Assembly (NCBI RefSeq): GCF_018398395.1 | Contig: NZ_JAHCBF010000001.1 | Location: 434,001-498,000, forward strand | Source: Croceicoccus gelatinilyticus | Lineage (GTDB): Bacteria > Pseudomonadota > Alphaproteobacteria > Sphingomonadales > Sphingomonadaceae | Length of the DNA: 64,000 nucleotides | Direction: 5' to 3' | Shown here: positions 30,422 to 39,019 of the stretch, piece by piece | How the letters are laid out: every line of letters begins with the position of its first letter | Position numbering within the stretch: position 1 is the first letter of the stretch | The notes under the pieces: model-generated | Databases searched by the model: none | What the model was told of the DNA's origin: nothing | What the model saw: the letters and a program-made list of their open reading frames with translations, nothing else | Made by a program: the position numbers and the translations under genes

Positions 30422-31630
30422 ATGATCCGCAAATCTGCACTGATGCTCGGCCTTCCGGTCATGCTGGCGCTTGCCGGCTGCTCGGGCGGCGAGGAAGAAG
30501 CACCCGCACCGGAAGCAACCGCGACGCAGACCGTCGATGCGAACTACGCCGACGAGATGCGCAGCAACGACCGCGGCGACGTGCAGGATGCGGTCTCGAT
30601 CCCCGATGCGGAGGATCGCCCCACGATGCAGGCGCAGGTCGTGCTTGACCGCCTCGGCTTCTCGCCCGGCGTGATCGACGGCAAGATGGGCCTGTCGACC
30701 GAGAACGCGCTCGAAGCGTTCCAGGAAGCGAACGATCTCGACAAGACAGGCGAGCTGGATGACGCCACCAAGGAGGCCTTGCAGCGCTGGCAGGATATTC
30801 AGGCGACGCGCGTCGTGACGATCCCCGAGGATTTTGCGGTCGGGCGTTTCGAAGAACTGCCGGAAGATCCCGCGGAACAGGCGAAAATGACACGCCTCGG
30901 TTACGAGTCGCTGGACGAAAAGCTGGCGGAGCGTTTCCACACGACGGTCGAGACGCTGGAAATGCTAAACCCCGACGGCAAGCCCGCGACGAGCGAAGCG
31001 ACATCGACCGATAGCGCGTCGCCGACGCCCACCCCAACGCCCACCCCCAGCGCCACGGCTTCGGGCGATGCGAAGGCCGGTCCGCCGAGCAAGTTTGCCG
31101 CGGGTCAGCAGATTCGCGTGCCGAACATCGGCGCCGACTTCATCGACCGTAATGCCGATACCGACACAGATTGGCGCGATACGCTGCGCATGCTGGGCGT
31201 CGGCACCGACCAGCCGGAAGTCGCCAAGATCGTTGCCGACAAGTCGGACGACACGCTCAAGGCCTACGATGCAGAAGGCAAGCTGGTTGCGGCCTTCACC
31301 ATCACCAGCGGGTCGAGCCACGATCCCCTGCCGATCGGTGAGTGGAAGATCCTTGGCATCGCGCACAATCCGCCATTCGCCTATGATCCCTCGCTGTTCT
31401 GGGACGTGCCCGATGACGTGGAAAAGCAGCAGCTTCCCCCGGGTCCGAACGGTCCAGTCGGCGTCGTCTGGATCGACCTGTCGAAGGAACACTACGGCAT
31501 CCACGGCACGCCCGAGCCTGAAACGATCGGCCGCGCCGAGAGCCACGGCTGCGTTCGCCTGACGAACTGGGATGCGGCGCGCCTTGCCGAGATGGTTTCG
31601 CAAAGCACGCAGGTCATCTTCCAGGAATGA
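30422..31630 (+). CDS. L,D-transpeptidase lipoprotein with peptidoglycan-binding domain
   Basis: This 402-residue exported protein would form L,D-crosslinks in peptidoglycan or attach proteins to it. It has a lipobox ('MLALAGCSGG'; Cys about 20), a PG_binding_1 domain (about 60-120, 'LDRLGFSPGVIDGKMGLST'), a Pro/Thr-rich linker ('SPTPTPTPTPSATA', about 199-214), and a YkuD catalytic domain (about 270-402) with the signature 'ESHGCVRLTNWDA'. Its stop overlaps the start of the LytM gene by 4 bases, giving a coupled synthase-hydrolase pair. Confidence 0.93.
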   Translation: MIRKSALMLGLPVMLALAGCSGGEEEAPAPEATATQTVDANYADEMRSNDRGDVQDAVSIPDAEDRPTMQAQVVLDRLGFSPGVIDGKMGLSTENALEAFQEANDLDKTGELDDATKEALQRWQDIQATRVVTIPEDFAVGRFEELPEDPAEQAKMTRLGYESLDEKLAERFHTTVETLEMLNPDGKPATSEATSTDSASPTPTPTPTPSATASGDAKAGPPSKFAAGQQIRVPNIGADFIDRNADTDTDWRDTLRMLGVGTDQPEVAKIVADKSDDTLKAYDAEGKLVAAFTITSGSSHDPLPIGEWKILGIAHNPPFAYDPSLFWDVPDDVEKQQLPPGPNGPVGVVWIDLSKEHYGIHGTPEPETIGRAESHGCVRLTNWDAARLAEMVSQSTQVIFQE

Positions 31631-32328
31631 GCGGGGCCGCCGCCGCCACTGCACCTGCCCAACCGTCGCGCCTTCGCCGGTTCGGGCGGGACTTGCGGAT
31701 CGTCCTCGTAACAGCGGGGCTGACGTCGCTGGCATGGATCGTGGTGCTAGCCTTTGCGGGCGTGAACCTCTTCGCGCCGCATGTGGAGCCGGACAAGTCT
31801 GTGACCACGGTTTCGCCCGATGCGAAGGGAGGCCTGCCCGACGATGTCGTGCCGATCGAGATGGTCTCTCCGATCCAGTCGATGGAGCCGCTCGGCGCGC
31901 TGCGCGTGCCGGTCGAAGGCGTCGCCCCCTCGGACCTGATCGATTCCTATGACGACGCACGAGGCTCGCGTAAGCATGAGGCGCTCGACATCATGGCGCC
32001 CACGGGCACGCCTGTCGTCGCCGCGGCGGAAGGGACGGTCGAAAAGCTCTTCCTGTCCGACGATGGCGGCAAGACGATTTATGTGCGCAGCGCCGATGGT
32101 GCGACGATCTACTATTACGCCCATCTCGACAAATATGCGCCGGGGTTGGAGGAAGGCGGCTTCGTTCGCGCCGGACAGCGCATCGGCACGGTCGGCGCAA
32201 CGGGCAACGCCGACGCTTCAGCCCCGCATCTCCACTTTGCCGTGATGCAGATGACACCGGACGAATCATGGTGGGAAGGGACGCCGCAAAATCCATATCC
32301 CTTGCTGAGCATGCCCGCCGCCGACTAA
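31627..32328 (+). CDS. M23 (LytM) family metallopeptidase, membrane-anchored
   Basis: This 233-residue protein has one N-terminal membrane helix (about 27-46) and a periplasmic M23 domain with the zinc-binding 'KHEALDIMAPTGTPV' (HxxxD), 'YYYAHLDKYAPG', and 'PHLHFAVMQM' (HxH) motifs. All expected metal and catalytic residues are present, so it is probably an active endopeptidase rather than a degenerate activator. It is translationally coupled to the L,D-transpeptidase (ATGA overlap), suggesting joint cell wall remodelling. Confidence 0.92.
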   Translation: MSGAAAATAPAQPSRLRRFGRDLRIVLVTAGLTSLAWIVVLAFAGVNLFAPHVEPDKSVTTVSPDAKGGLPDDVVPIEMVSPIQSMEPLGALRVPVEGVAPSDLIDSYDDARGSRKHEALDIMAPTGTPVVAAAEGTVEKLFLSDDGGKTIYVRSADGATIYYYAHLDKYAPGLEEGGFVRAGQRIGTVGATGNADASAPHLHFAVMQMTPDESWWEGTPQNPYPLLSMPAAD

Positions 32329-32337
32329 ACTCGCTGC

Positions 32338-32778
32338 ATGGGCACTGCCGACGACGTTATCAGGCTTCTCGACCTTCAACCGCACCCCGAAGGCGGCTGG
32401 TACCGCGAGACTTGGCGCGAGCCGTCTCCGAGTGGAGGGCGAGCGCTGGCGACAGGCATTCACTTCTTGCTGAAAACGGGCGAGAGGTCTCATTGGCACC
32501 GCGTCGATGCGTCCGAGCTTTGGATTTATAACGCTGGCGGCCCGCTGCGCATGCAGGGAGCGGAAGGCGCGCATGGAGAAATCGGGCTGCCTGACTGCAC
32601 GCTTGGCCCCGATCTCGCCCAAGGCCACGAGATGCAGCACCTGTATCTTCCCAATGCCTGGCAATCGGCTGAGCCCTTGGCTGACTGGACGCTGGTGACT
32701 TGCATCGTCACGCCCGGTTTCGAATTTGCCGGTTTCGAGCTTGCGCCACCGGATTGGACGCCGCTGGTTTTTCGCTGA
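32338..32778 (+). CDS. Cupin-superfamily protein, DUF985
   Basis: This 146-residue cupin matches the DUF985 family: 'LDLQPHPEGGWYRETWR', 'GIHFLLKTGERSHWHRVDAS', 'ELWIYNAGGPL', 'VTPGFEFAGFELA'. Conserved His and Glu residues in the cupin motifs suggest a metal or sugar ligand, but no reaction is established. It begins 9 bases after the M23 gene and could be in the same transcript, ending before the trxB leader. Confidence 0.88.
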   Translation: MGTADDVIRLLDLQPHPEGGWYRETWREPSPSGGRALATGIHFLLKTGERSHWHRVDASELWIYNAGGPLRMQGAEGAHGEIGLPDCTLGPDLAQGHEMQHLYLPNAWQSAEPLADWTLVTCIVTPGFEFAGFELAPPDWTPLVFR

Positions 32779-32858
32779 CGGGGAAAGCGGCCCTTCACGC
32801 CATTGCATTTGGAGCCTGTCGGCCTATTTCGAACCCGCGTTCAAAAGGGAATTCGTAA

Positions 32859-33821
32859 ATGGCCACGCACAAGACCCGCATGCTCATCATCGGCTCCGGC
32901 CCGGCCGGGCTTTCCGCCGCCATCTATGGCGCGCGCGCGGGTATGGAACCGATCGTCGTGCAGGGGCTGCAGCCCGGCGGACAGCTCACCATCACGACCG
33001 ATGTCGAAAACTATCCCGGTTTCCGCGACGTGATCCAGGGTCCGTGGCTGATGCAGGAAATGCAGGCGCAGGCAGAACACGTCGGCACGCGCATGATGTG
33101 GGACACGATCACCGAGATCGACATCCAAGGCGGCTCGCCGTTCACGGCAAAGGGTGACAGCGGCGACGAGTATGTCGGTGACGTTCTGGTCATCGCTACC
33201 GGCGCGCAGGCCAAGTGGCTGGGCGTCGAGGGTGAACAGGAGTGGTCGGGCAAGGGCGTTTCGGCCTGTGCGACTTGTGACGGGTTCTTCTATCGCGGCA
33301 AGAAGGTGGTGGTCATCGGCGGCGGCAACACCGCGGTCGAGGAAGCGCTGTACCTCACCAACCATTCGGACGACGTGACGCTGATCCACCGCCGCGACGA
33401 GCTGCGGTCGGAAAAGATCCTGCAGGAACGCCTGTTCAAGAACCCGAAGATCTCGACCCTGTGGAACAAGACGGTCGAGCGTTTCGAAGGCGACCCGGCA
33501 AAGGGCCTGACGCATCTGGTCCTGAAAGACACCGTCACGGGCGAGGAGTCGACGTTCGAGACCGAAGGCGCGTTCGTCGCCATCGGCCATGCGCCGGCGA
33601 CCGAACTGTTCAAGGGCAAGCTGCCGATGGACGACAGCGGCTATCTGCTGGTCGAACCCGGCACGCCCAAGACCGCGGTTCCGGGCGTGTTCGCCTGCGG
33701 TGACGTGATGGACCACACCTATCGCCAGGCCGTGACGGCGGCGGGTACGGGCTGCATGGCCGCGCTCGATGCCGAGCGTTTCCTTGCCACTCTCGATTTT
33801 GCGAAGGAAGCGGCCGAGTAA
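32859..33821 (+). CDS. trxB: Thioredoxin reductase
   Basis: TrxB reduces thioredoxin with NADPH via FAD and a redox-active disulfide. The 320-residue product has the FAD-binding 'IIGSGPAGLSAAIYGARAG', the active-site 'SACATCDGFFYRGKK' (CxxC, about residues 140-143), the NADPH-binding 'VVIGGGNTAVEEAL', and the C-terminal 'GVFACGDVMDHTYRQAVTAA'. Length and order are normal. It is 80 bases after the cupin gene and converges on the acyl carrier protein gene (4-base gap). Confidence 0.97.
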   Translation: MATHKTRMLIIGSGPAGLSAAIYGARAGMEPIVVQGLQPGGQLTITTDVENYPGFRDVIQGPWLMQEMQAQAEHVGTRMMWDTITEIDIQGGSPFTAKGDSGDEYVGDVLVIATGAQAKWLGVEGEQEWSGKGVSACATCDGFFYRGKKVVVIGGGNTAVEEALYLTNHSDDVTLIHRRDELRSEKILQERLFKNPKISTLWNKTVERFEGDPAKGLTHLVLKDTVTGEESTFETEGAFVAIGHAPATELFKGKLPMDDSGYLLVEPGTPKTAVPGVFACGDVMDHTYRQAVTAAGTGCMAALDAERFLATLDFAKEAAE

Positions 33822-33825
33822 GGCC

Positions 33826-34107
33826 TTACTGGGCGCGCTTCTCGTCGACGAAGGCGAGCAGCGCGCCGTAAGTCTCCAGCATCTCGCCGTCGACGTCCTC
33901 GTCCTCGATCACGATGTCGCAGCGATCCTCGATCTCGGTCAGAAGGCCTGCAACGGCCTGCGAATCGAGCTCGGGAAGGGCGCCGAACAGTTCGGTGTCC
34001 GCGTCGAATTCGGCGACACGCTCGGGCGAAAGCGCCAGCACATCGACAAGGATCTCTCGCAGGAGAACGTCGGTCGTCGGAAGTTCGGTAGGGTCGGCCT
34101 CACTCAT
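33826..34107 (-). CDS. Acyl carrier protein, biosynthetic/exosortase-associated type
   Basis: This 93-residue acidic helical protein has an ACP-like motif 'LFGALPELDSQAVAGLLTEI', where the serine of 'DS' would carry phosphopantetheine (usual motif DSL; here DSQ). It is divergent from an AMP-forming acyl ligase and PLP decarboxylase that resemble the exosortase A-associated families, and ACP genes commonly sit with those. ATG at 34107 was chosen because a longer frame to 34467 is antisense to the ligase. It is not the housekeeping AcpP, which has a different sequence. Confidence 0.82.
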   Translation of the reverse strand: MSEADPTELPTTDVLLREILVDVLALSPERVAEFDADTELFGALPELDSQAVAGLLTEIEDRCDIVIEDEDVDGEMLETYGALLAFVDEKRAQ

Positions 34108-34182
34108 GCGGCCCGCCTTTAACCGCGCTATCGGGCCTAGGCAAGCGTGGCGGCGCGGCGGCCTCATGCTATGCGCTTGCCC

Positions 34183-35712
34183 ATGATGGTCGCGAATCCC
34201 CAACCGATCGACCGGCTGACCTCGCGCGGCAGCCCCGATGCACCGGCACTGGTGCTGAAGGGCGAGACGCTGAGCTATGCCGATCTGGAGCGTGATGTTG
34301 CCGCTCTGGCGGGCTGGCTGGCGGCGTTCGGCTTTGCGTTCGGCGCGCGCGTGGCCAGCTGGGCGGGGAAGGGCTGGCTGACCTGCCTGATGCCGCTCGC
34401 AGCGCCAAGGGCGGGACTGGTGCACGTACCGGTGAACCCGCTGCTGAAACACGCGCAAGTCGCGCATATCCTTTCCGATTGCTCGGCCTCGCTGCTAATG
34501 GGCAACAAGGGGCGGCTCGGCGGGCTGGAGGACGGTGACGTGCCTGCGGACTGTCAGGTGCGGGACGAGGTCGAGGTGCGCGCGCAATGCGCCGAATTAC
34601 GAGGGGTGGCACCTTCGGATGCCGATCCCGATGCCCTCGCCGCCATTCTCTATACCAGCGGTTCGACAGGCAGGCCGAAGGGCGTGATGCTGAGCCACGC
34701 GAACATGTGGCTGGGCGCGGAGGCCGTGTCCGATTACTTGCGGCTTGATGCGTCCGACCGGGCACTCGCGGTCCTGCCTCTGGCGTTCGATTACGGGCAG
34801 AACCAATTGTTCTCGACATGGTATGCGGGTGGGGCGGTCGTGCCGATCGACTATCTCCTGCCTCGTGAGGTCGTGAAAGCGGTTGCTGCCCAGACGATAA
34901 CGACGCTTGCCGCTGTGCCGCCCTTGTGGACCCAGCTTCTGGAACAGGACTGGCCCGAGGACGCAGTCGCGCCGTTGCGTCGGCTTACCAACAGCGGAGG
35001 CGCGCTTGGCGAGCCGCTGGTCCGCGCCTTGCGGGCGCAGTTTCCGAAAGCCGATCTTTACGCGATGTATGGCCTGACGGAGGCATTTCGTTCGACTTAT
35101 CTGCCGCCTTCGATGATCGACGCGCATCCGACCTCGATCGGCGGGGCTATCCCCTATGCCGAAATCATGCTGGTCAAGGATGACGGAGAACTCGCCGCGC
35201 CGGGCGAGGAAGGCGAACTGGTCCATGCAGGGCCGCTTGTCGCGCAAGGGTATTGGCAGGATCAGGCCCGCACCGATGAACGGTTCAAGCCTGCTCCGGC
35301 GGGATCGCAATACGGCGGGATCGCGGTCTGGTCGGGCGACAGGGCACGGTATGATGGCGAAGGCCTGCTCCATTTCGTCGGACGGCGCGATGCGATGATC
35401 AAGTCGCTTGGTCAGAGGATCAGCCCGCAGGAGATAGAGGACGCGGCTCTGGCGACCGGGCTGGTTGCCGAATGCGTGGCGCTGGGCGTGCCGGATGCGA
35501 AGCTGGGGCAGGCGGTGCATCTGGTGGCACGACCGGCAAGCGGTGCGGACACCGACGAAACTCCGGCGGAACTGGTGAAGGCCTTGCGCCGCGAACTGCC
35601 AAGCTACATGCAGCCCCAAGTCATCCATTGGCGCGAGCAGCTGCCTCGCGGGGCGACGGGCAAGCTCGACCGGACGGGCCTGGCGCGTGAAATTGCAGGG
35701 GAAGCGGCATGA
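34183..35712 (+). CDS. AMP-forming acyl-CoA/ACP ligase, exosortase A system-associated type
   Basis: This 509-residue ANL-superfamily enzyme would activate a carboxylic acid as an adenylate and pass it to CoA or to the divergent ACP. Visible motifs are the P-loop 'ILYTSGSTGRPKGVMLSHAN', 'YAMYGLTEAFRSTYL', 'WSGDRARYDGEGLLHFVGR' and the C-terminal catalytic Lys in 'LPRGATGKLDRTGLA'. The pairing with the next gene matches the gene pair known from exosortase A clusters. The start is uncertain: ATG 34183, 34186 or 34171. It overlaps the decarboxylase by 4 bases. Confidence 0.87.
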   Translation: MMVANPQPIDRLTSRGSPDAPALVLKGETLSYADLERDVAALAGWLAAFGFAFGARVASWAGKGWLTCLMPLAAPRAGLVHVPVNPLLKHAQVAHILSDCSASLLMGNKGRLGGLEDGDVPADCQVRDEVEVRAQCAELRGVAPSDADPDALAAILYTSGSTGRPKGVMLSHANMWLGAEAVSDYLRLDASDRALAVLPLAFDYGQNQLFSTWYAGGAVVPIDYLLPREVVKAVAAQTITTLAAVPPLWTQLLEQDWPEDAVAPLRRLTNSGGALGEPLVRALRAQFPKADLYAMYGLTEAFRSTYLPPSMIDAHPTSIGGAIPYAEIMLVKDDGELAAPGEEGELVHAGPLVAQGYWQDQARTDERFKPAPAGSQYGGIAVWSGDRARYDGEGLLHFVGRRDAMIKSLGQRISPQEIEDAALATGLVAECVALGVPDAKLGQAVHLVARPASGADTDETPAELVKALRRELPSYMQPQVIHWREQLPRGATGKLDRTGLAREIAGEAA

Positions 35713-36938
35713 AGGCGATGGGGCCGATACCGGCTGGCTATGTCGGTCGGGACGGCGAACTGGTCATCGCGGGGCAGCCGGTCTCGCACTGGATCGCCGA
35801 AGCGGGCGAGACGCCGCTGTTCGTTTACGACAGCGCCCGCCTGACCGGGCGTGTCGCGCAGTTGCGCGCTGCCATGCCGGAGCGGCTCTCGATCCATTAC
35901 GCGATCAAGGCCAATCCTTTCGCGCCGGTGCTGCGCCACATGGCGGGCCTGGTCGACGGGTTCGACATCGCCTCGGGCGGAGAGCTCGCGATGGCGCAGG
36001 AAGCAGGCTTTCCGGCAGACCGGATCAGCTTTGCAGGGCCGGGCAAGGACGACCGCGAGCTGGAATCGGCCATCGCGGCGGGCGTGACGCTCAACCTCGA
36101 AAGCGAGGGCGAGATGCGGCGGGCGCTGGCGGTAGCAGAACGGCTTGGCACGGCACCGCGGCTTGCGATCCGGGTAAACCCCGATTTCGATCTCAAGGGC
36201 TCGGGCATGAAGATGGGCGGGGGCGCCAAGCCCTTTGGCATCGATGCCGGGCGCGTGCCAGCCCTTGCGCGGGAGATCGCGGGTTGCGGCGCGGAATGGC
36301 GTGGCTTTCACATCTTTGCGGGAAGCCAGGCGCTATCCGCCGATGCGGTCATCGAAACACAGGCGCAGACACTGGCGCTGGCGGGCAGGCTGGCGGACGA
36401 GGCCGGCATCGCGCTTCCCCACTGCAATCTGGGCGGCGGCTTCGGCATTCCCTATTTCCCGGGTGACCAACCGCTCGACATCGGGGCGGTCGGCGATGCG
36501 CTGGGCAACGCCTTCGCTGCCTTGCCGGATGTTCTGAGGGATACGCATTTCGCCATCGAACTCGGCCGCTGGCTGGTCGGAGAAGCGGGCGTTTACTTCA
36601 CCCGCGTGATCGACGTGAAGGACAGTCACGGCGAGATATTCGTCGTGGTTGATGGCGGCCTGCATCACCAACTGGCCGCCTCGGGCAATTTCGGCACCGT
36701 GGTAAGGCGAAATTATCCGGTCGCGGTCGCCAACCGCTTTGGCGAGGCGGATGCGGACTTCGCGCAATCGGTTGTCGGCAGGCTCTGCACTCCGATCGAC
36801 AGGCTAGCCGAGAAAGTGGCACTGCCGGCGATATCCGAAGGCGATGTGATCGCAGTATTCTGCGCCGGAGCCTATGGAGCCAGCGCCAGTCCGGCCATGT
36901 TCCTTGGCCATGGCCCAGCAAAAGAGATGCTGCTTTAA
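35709..36938 (+). CDS. PLP-dependent decarboxylase, exosortase A system-associated type
   Basis: This 409-residue protein belongs to the fold III Orn/DAP/Arg decarboxylase family. The PLP lysine is in 'SIHYAIKANPFAPVL' (about residue 67), with 'DGFDIASGGELAMA', the phosphate-binding 'CNLGGGFGIPYF', and the C-terminal cysteine/Asp region 'VVGRLCTPIDRLAE' and 'FCAGAYGASAS'. It likely decarboxylates an amino-acid-like substrate bound to the ligase/ACP route; the real substrate is unknown. The ATG overlaps the ligase stop. No exosortase gene follows within the window. Confidence 0.87.
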   Translation: MKAMGPIPAGYVGRDGELVIAGQPVSHWIAEAGETPLFVYDSARLTGRVAQLRAAMPERLSIHYAIKANPFAPVLRHMAGLVDGFDIASGGELAMAQEAGFPADRISFAGPGKDDRELESAIAAGVTLNLESEGEMRRALAVAERLGTAPRLAIRVNPDFDLKGSGMKMGGGAKPFGIDAGRVPALAREIAGCGAEWRGFHIFAGSQALSADAVIETQAQTLALAGRLADEAGIALPHCNLGGGFGIPYFPGDQPLDIGAVGDALGNAFAALPDVLRDTHFAIELGRWLVGEAGVYFTRVIDVKDSHGEIFVVVDGGLHHQLAASGNFGTVVRRNYPVAVANRFGEADADFAQSVVGRLCTPIDRLAEKVALPAISEGDVIAVFCAGAYGASASPAMFLGHGPAKEMLL

Positions 36939-37091
36939 CGATTTATCCGAATTGGATGCGTTTCAGCAGCGGAAATGCTTGCCCCGCAGTGATTAATGCC
37001 AGTCGCAGTACCAATACGGATTTACTCAAACTTCCCCCCGCAGATTTGATCGGTAATCCTGCAAATATCGGAATTGTATGGATTATATTCT

Positions 37092-37757
37092 ATGGGGCCA
37101 ATCGCAGGGAGCGACGCTGCAGGCGGAAACCGGCCACGCTTCAGTCATGTGAAAGCAGGGCCGGCAAGGGCGCTCCAGACGCTGCTTCATGCCTTGCGTA
37201 GAGGAGACAGTCTGGTTGCGCTTTCCGCTTCGTCAAGGTGCGAGCGTCAGGCAATCCTTTCGCAGATAGAGCGTCTGGCAGGGCGTCACGTTTCCCGTGC
37301 CGTACACCTGCGCGTCTCCCAGGTCGGGGATGCCCTGGCTGTCCACCTTCGCAACTCCGGCCTGATGGTTGACAGCGGCGGAGAGGTCTCGCTTTTTGCG
37401 CCCTGGAAGCCAGAGCGGACCCTGCTCATCGTTGACGATGCCGAATTGCTGGATAGCCGAAATTGCGCGCTTCTTTGCCGTGTCAGCGACAGGCAATCGG
37501 GAAATCCGGCGCAGGTCCTGATTGCAGGGGGTACTGCCTTGCTGCCCCGTCTCTGCAATCCGGAATTCGCCGAAATCTGGCGACAGACATGCGTGGCCGT
37601 GTCGCTGGAAAGCGCCGAGCCGCGTTACGACAGAGACGTTTCTGCGCTTCGTGAAGAGATTGAGCGGACAGAGTCGCGTCTGGAGGCGCAGCGCCGGATC
37701 CTTGCCATATTTGCAAGCGATGCCGACGCCGCGCCCCGATCGGGATGGGATTCCTAG
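37092..37757 (+). CDS. Unknown protein, AAA/ExeA-like without a P-loop
   Basis: This 221-residue soluble protein resembles the ExeA/DnaA-like ATPase scaffold, with a Walker B-like 'TLLIVDDAELLDSRN' and following 'NPAQVLIAGGTALLPRLCN', but where Walker A should be there is 'VALSASSRCERQAILSQIE' with no GKT/S. A C-terminal coiled coil ('EEIERTESRLEAQRRILA') follows. It is probably a non-catalytic homologue or diverged partner. ATG 37092 is the best start; TTG 37074 is upstream. It lies 150 bases after the decarboxylase behind an A/T-richer stretch and shares a CTAG stop with pirin. Confidence 0.6.
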   Translation: MGPIAGSDAAGGNRPRFSHVKAGPARALQTLLHALRRGDSLVALSASSRCERQAILSQIERLAGRHVSRAVHLRVSQVGDALAVHLRNSGLMVDSGGEVSLFAPWKPERTLLIVDDAELLDSRNCALLCRVSDRQSGNPAQVLIAGGTALLPRLCNPEFAEIWRQTCVAVSLESAEPRYDRDVSALREEIERTESRLEAQRRILAIFASDADAAPRSGWDS

Positions 37758-38458
37758 CGGGAGTCCACCATCAAAAGCTCGACCCCGCTTTTCGCCGTGA
37801 CCGAGAGACGTTCCTCGCCGGTAATGGCAACGCCGTCGCGTTCGTTAGCAGCCTTCCCGTTCACTTCGACCGAACCACCGATGGGCACCATGTAATAGTG
37901 CCGGTCCCCGACCAGCTCGAGGTCAATGGTCTCACCTTCATTCAGCGTTGCAGCCAAAACGCGGGCGTCGGCGTTCATCGAGAGAACCTCGTTACTCGTT
38001 TCGCCTTCGCGGCCGCTGGCAAGCGTTACCCAATTGCCTGCGCGCGTACCCTTGGGGAACTCGAGCTGGCCCCAACTGGGTGCAAGCCCCTTGCGATCGG
38101 GCAGGACCCAGATCTGGAAAAGCTCGGTCGCTTCTTCCTCAAGGTTATATTCGGCGTGTGTTATGCCGGTGCCCGCACTCATCACCTGGACGTCGCCCGC
38201 CGCGGTCCTGCCTTCGTTACCGAGGCTGTCGCGGTGGCTGATCGCGCCTTTGCGGACGTAGGTGATGATTTCCATGTCGCTATGTGGATGGGGCGGGAAG
38301 CCGGAGCGTTCCTTAATCCAGTCGTCATTCCACACGCGCAGCGCGCCCCAGCCCATGCGGGCCGGGTCATAATAGTTCGAGAACGAGAAGTGATAGCTGG
38401 TGTCGAGCCAGCCGTGATTGGCCTTCCCGAGGTTGTCGAAGGGCCTGATCTCAATCAT
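37754..38458 (-). CDS. Pirin family protein
   Basis: This 234-residue bicupin resembles YhhW-type pirins (quercetin 2,3-dioxygenase-like). Metal-binding histidines occur in 'SGFPPHPHSDMEIITYV', 'MSAGTGITHAEYN' and the preceding 'FSFSNYYDPARMGWGAL' block is characteristic. The cellular role is unsettled. ATG 38458 was chosen because 'MIEIRPFDNLG' is the usual start and 'ggaac' lies upstream; ATG at 38494 is possible. Its stop overlaps the preceding gene's stop on the other strand. Confidence 0.9.
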   Translation of the reverse strand: MIEIRPFDNLGKANHGWLDTSYHFSFSNYYDPARMGWGALRVWNDDWIKERSGFPPHPHSDMEIITYVRKGAISHRDSLGNEGRTAAGDVQVMSAGTGITHAEYNLEEEATELFQIWVLPDRKGLAPSWGQLEFPKGTRAGNWVTLASGREGETSNEVLSMNADARVLAATLNEGETIDLELVGDRHYYMVPIGGSVEVNGKAANERDGVAITGEERLSVTAKSGVELLMVDSR

Positions 38459-38570
38459 GTTCAGTTCCACATCGGCGGGGAAAAATGCTGCCATAACAAG
38501 GGCAGACCGCCGGTATGGGGTCGAGATGGCCTCAGGCCAAGGCTGCTTCAAGAAGGCACAGCGGTGTGCC

Positions 38571-38978
38571 CTAGCTACCCATCCCGATCAGCGGGCGGAA
38601 CGCCGCACGGTAGTGCCAGGCAAGGATGACCAACGCCACGGCCCAGCCCAAGCCCCAGACGCGTGATCCGCCGGGAAGGATGACATGATAGAAAGCGATA
38701 ACGATCACGGGGGGCGCGAGAATGATGATGCCCAGCGGCGCTGCGCGGCCCGATATGAGCGCGAGGCCGCCGATCACGAAACTTGCCAGCATGAGCGGGA
38801 TCATGAAGCCGGTCTGTAGCAGCGCGTCCTGAAATTGCGCGCCGGGGCCGGGCTTTGGCGGAAACGGATTGCCCTTGCCGGACAGCATCGACCAGCCGCC
38901 ATAGAGGCCTATGGCCGCGAAGAACCCGCCATAGACGATCCTGAGAGCCGTGATGGCGATGTCACCTATGTTTCCCAC
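38571..38978 (-). CDS. Small integral membrane protein, DoxX/DUF-like
   Basis: This 135-residue protein has four predicted membrane helices ('ALRIVYGGFFAAIGLYGGW', 'FMIPLMLASFVIGGLALI', 'LGIIILAPPVIVIAFYHVI', 'LGWAVALVILAWHYRAAF') with short loops, an arrangement like DoxX-type or related small membrane proteins. Function is unknown. It starts with GTG at 38978 and follows zapE on the same strand after 41 bases; it precedes pirin by 112 bases, so the three may share a transcript. Confidence 0.72.
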   Translation of the reverse strand: MGNIGDIAITALRIVYGGFFAAIGLYGGWSMLSGKGNPFPPKPGPGAQFQDALLQTGFMIPLMLASFVIGGLALISGRAAPLGIIILAPPVIVIAFYHVILPGGSRVWGLGWAVALVILAWHYRAAFRPLIGMGS

Positions 38979-39019
38979 GCTGCCAGTCTATGGCGTGTGG
39001 CGGTGCTAGCAAGCGCCGG

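Noticed and set aside
36956-37201. 81-codon open frame after the decarboxylase
   Set aside because: No homology, no ribosome binding site, atypical composition in an A/T-richer gap, and it runs into the next gene in another frame.
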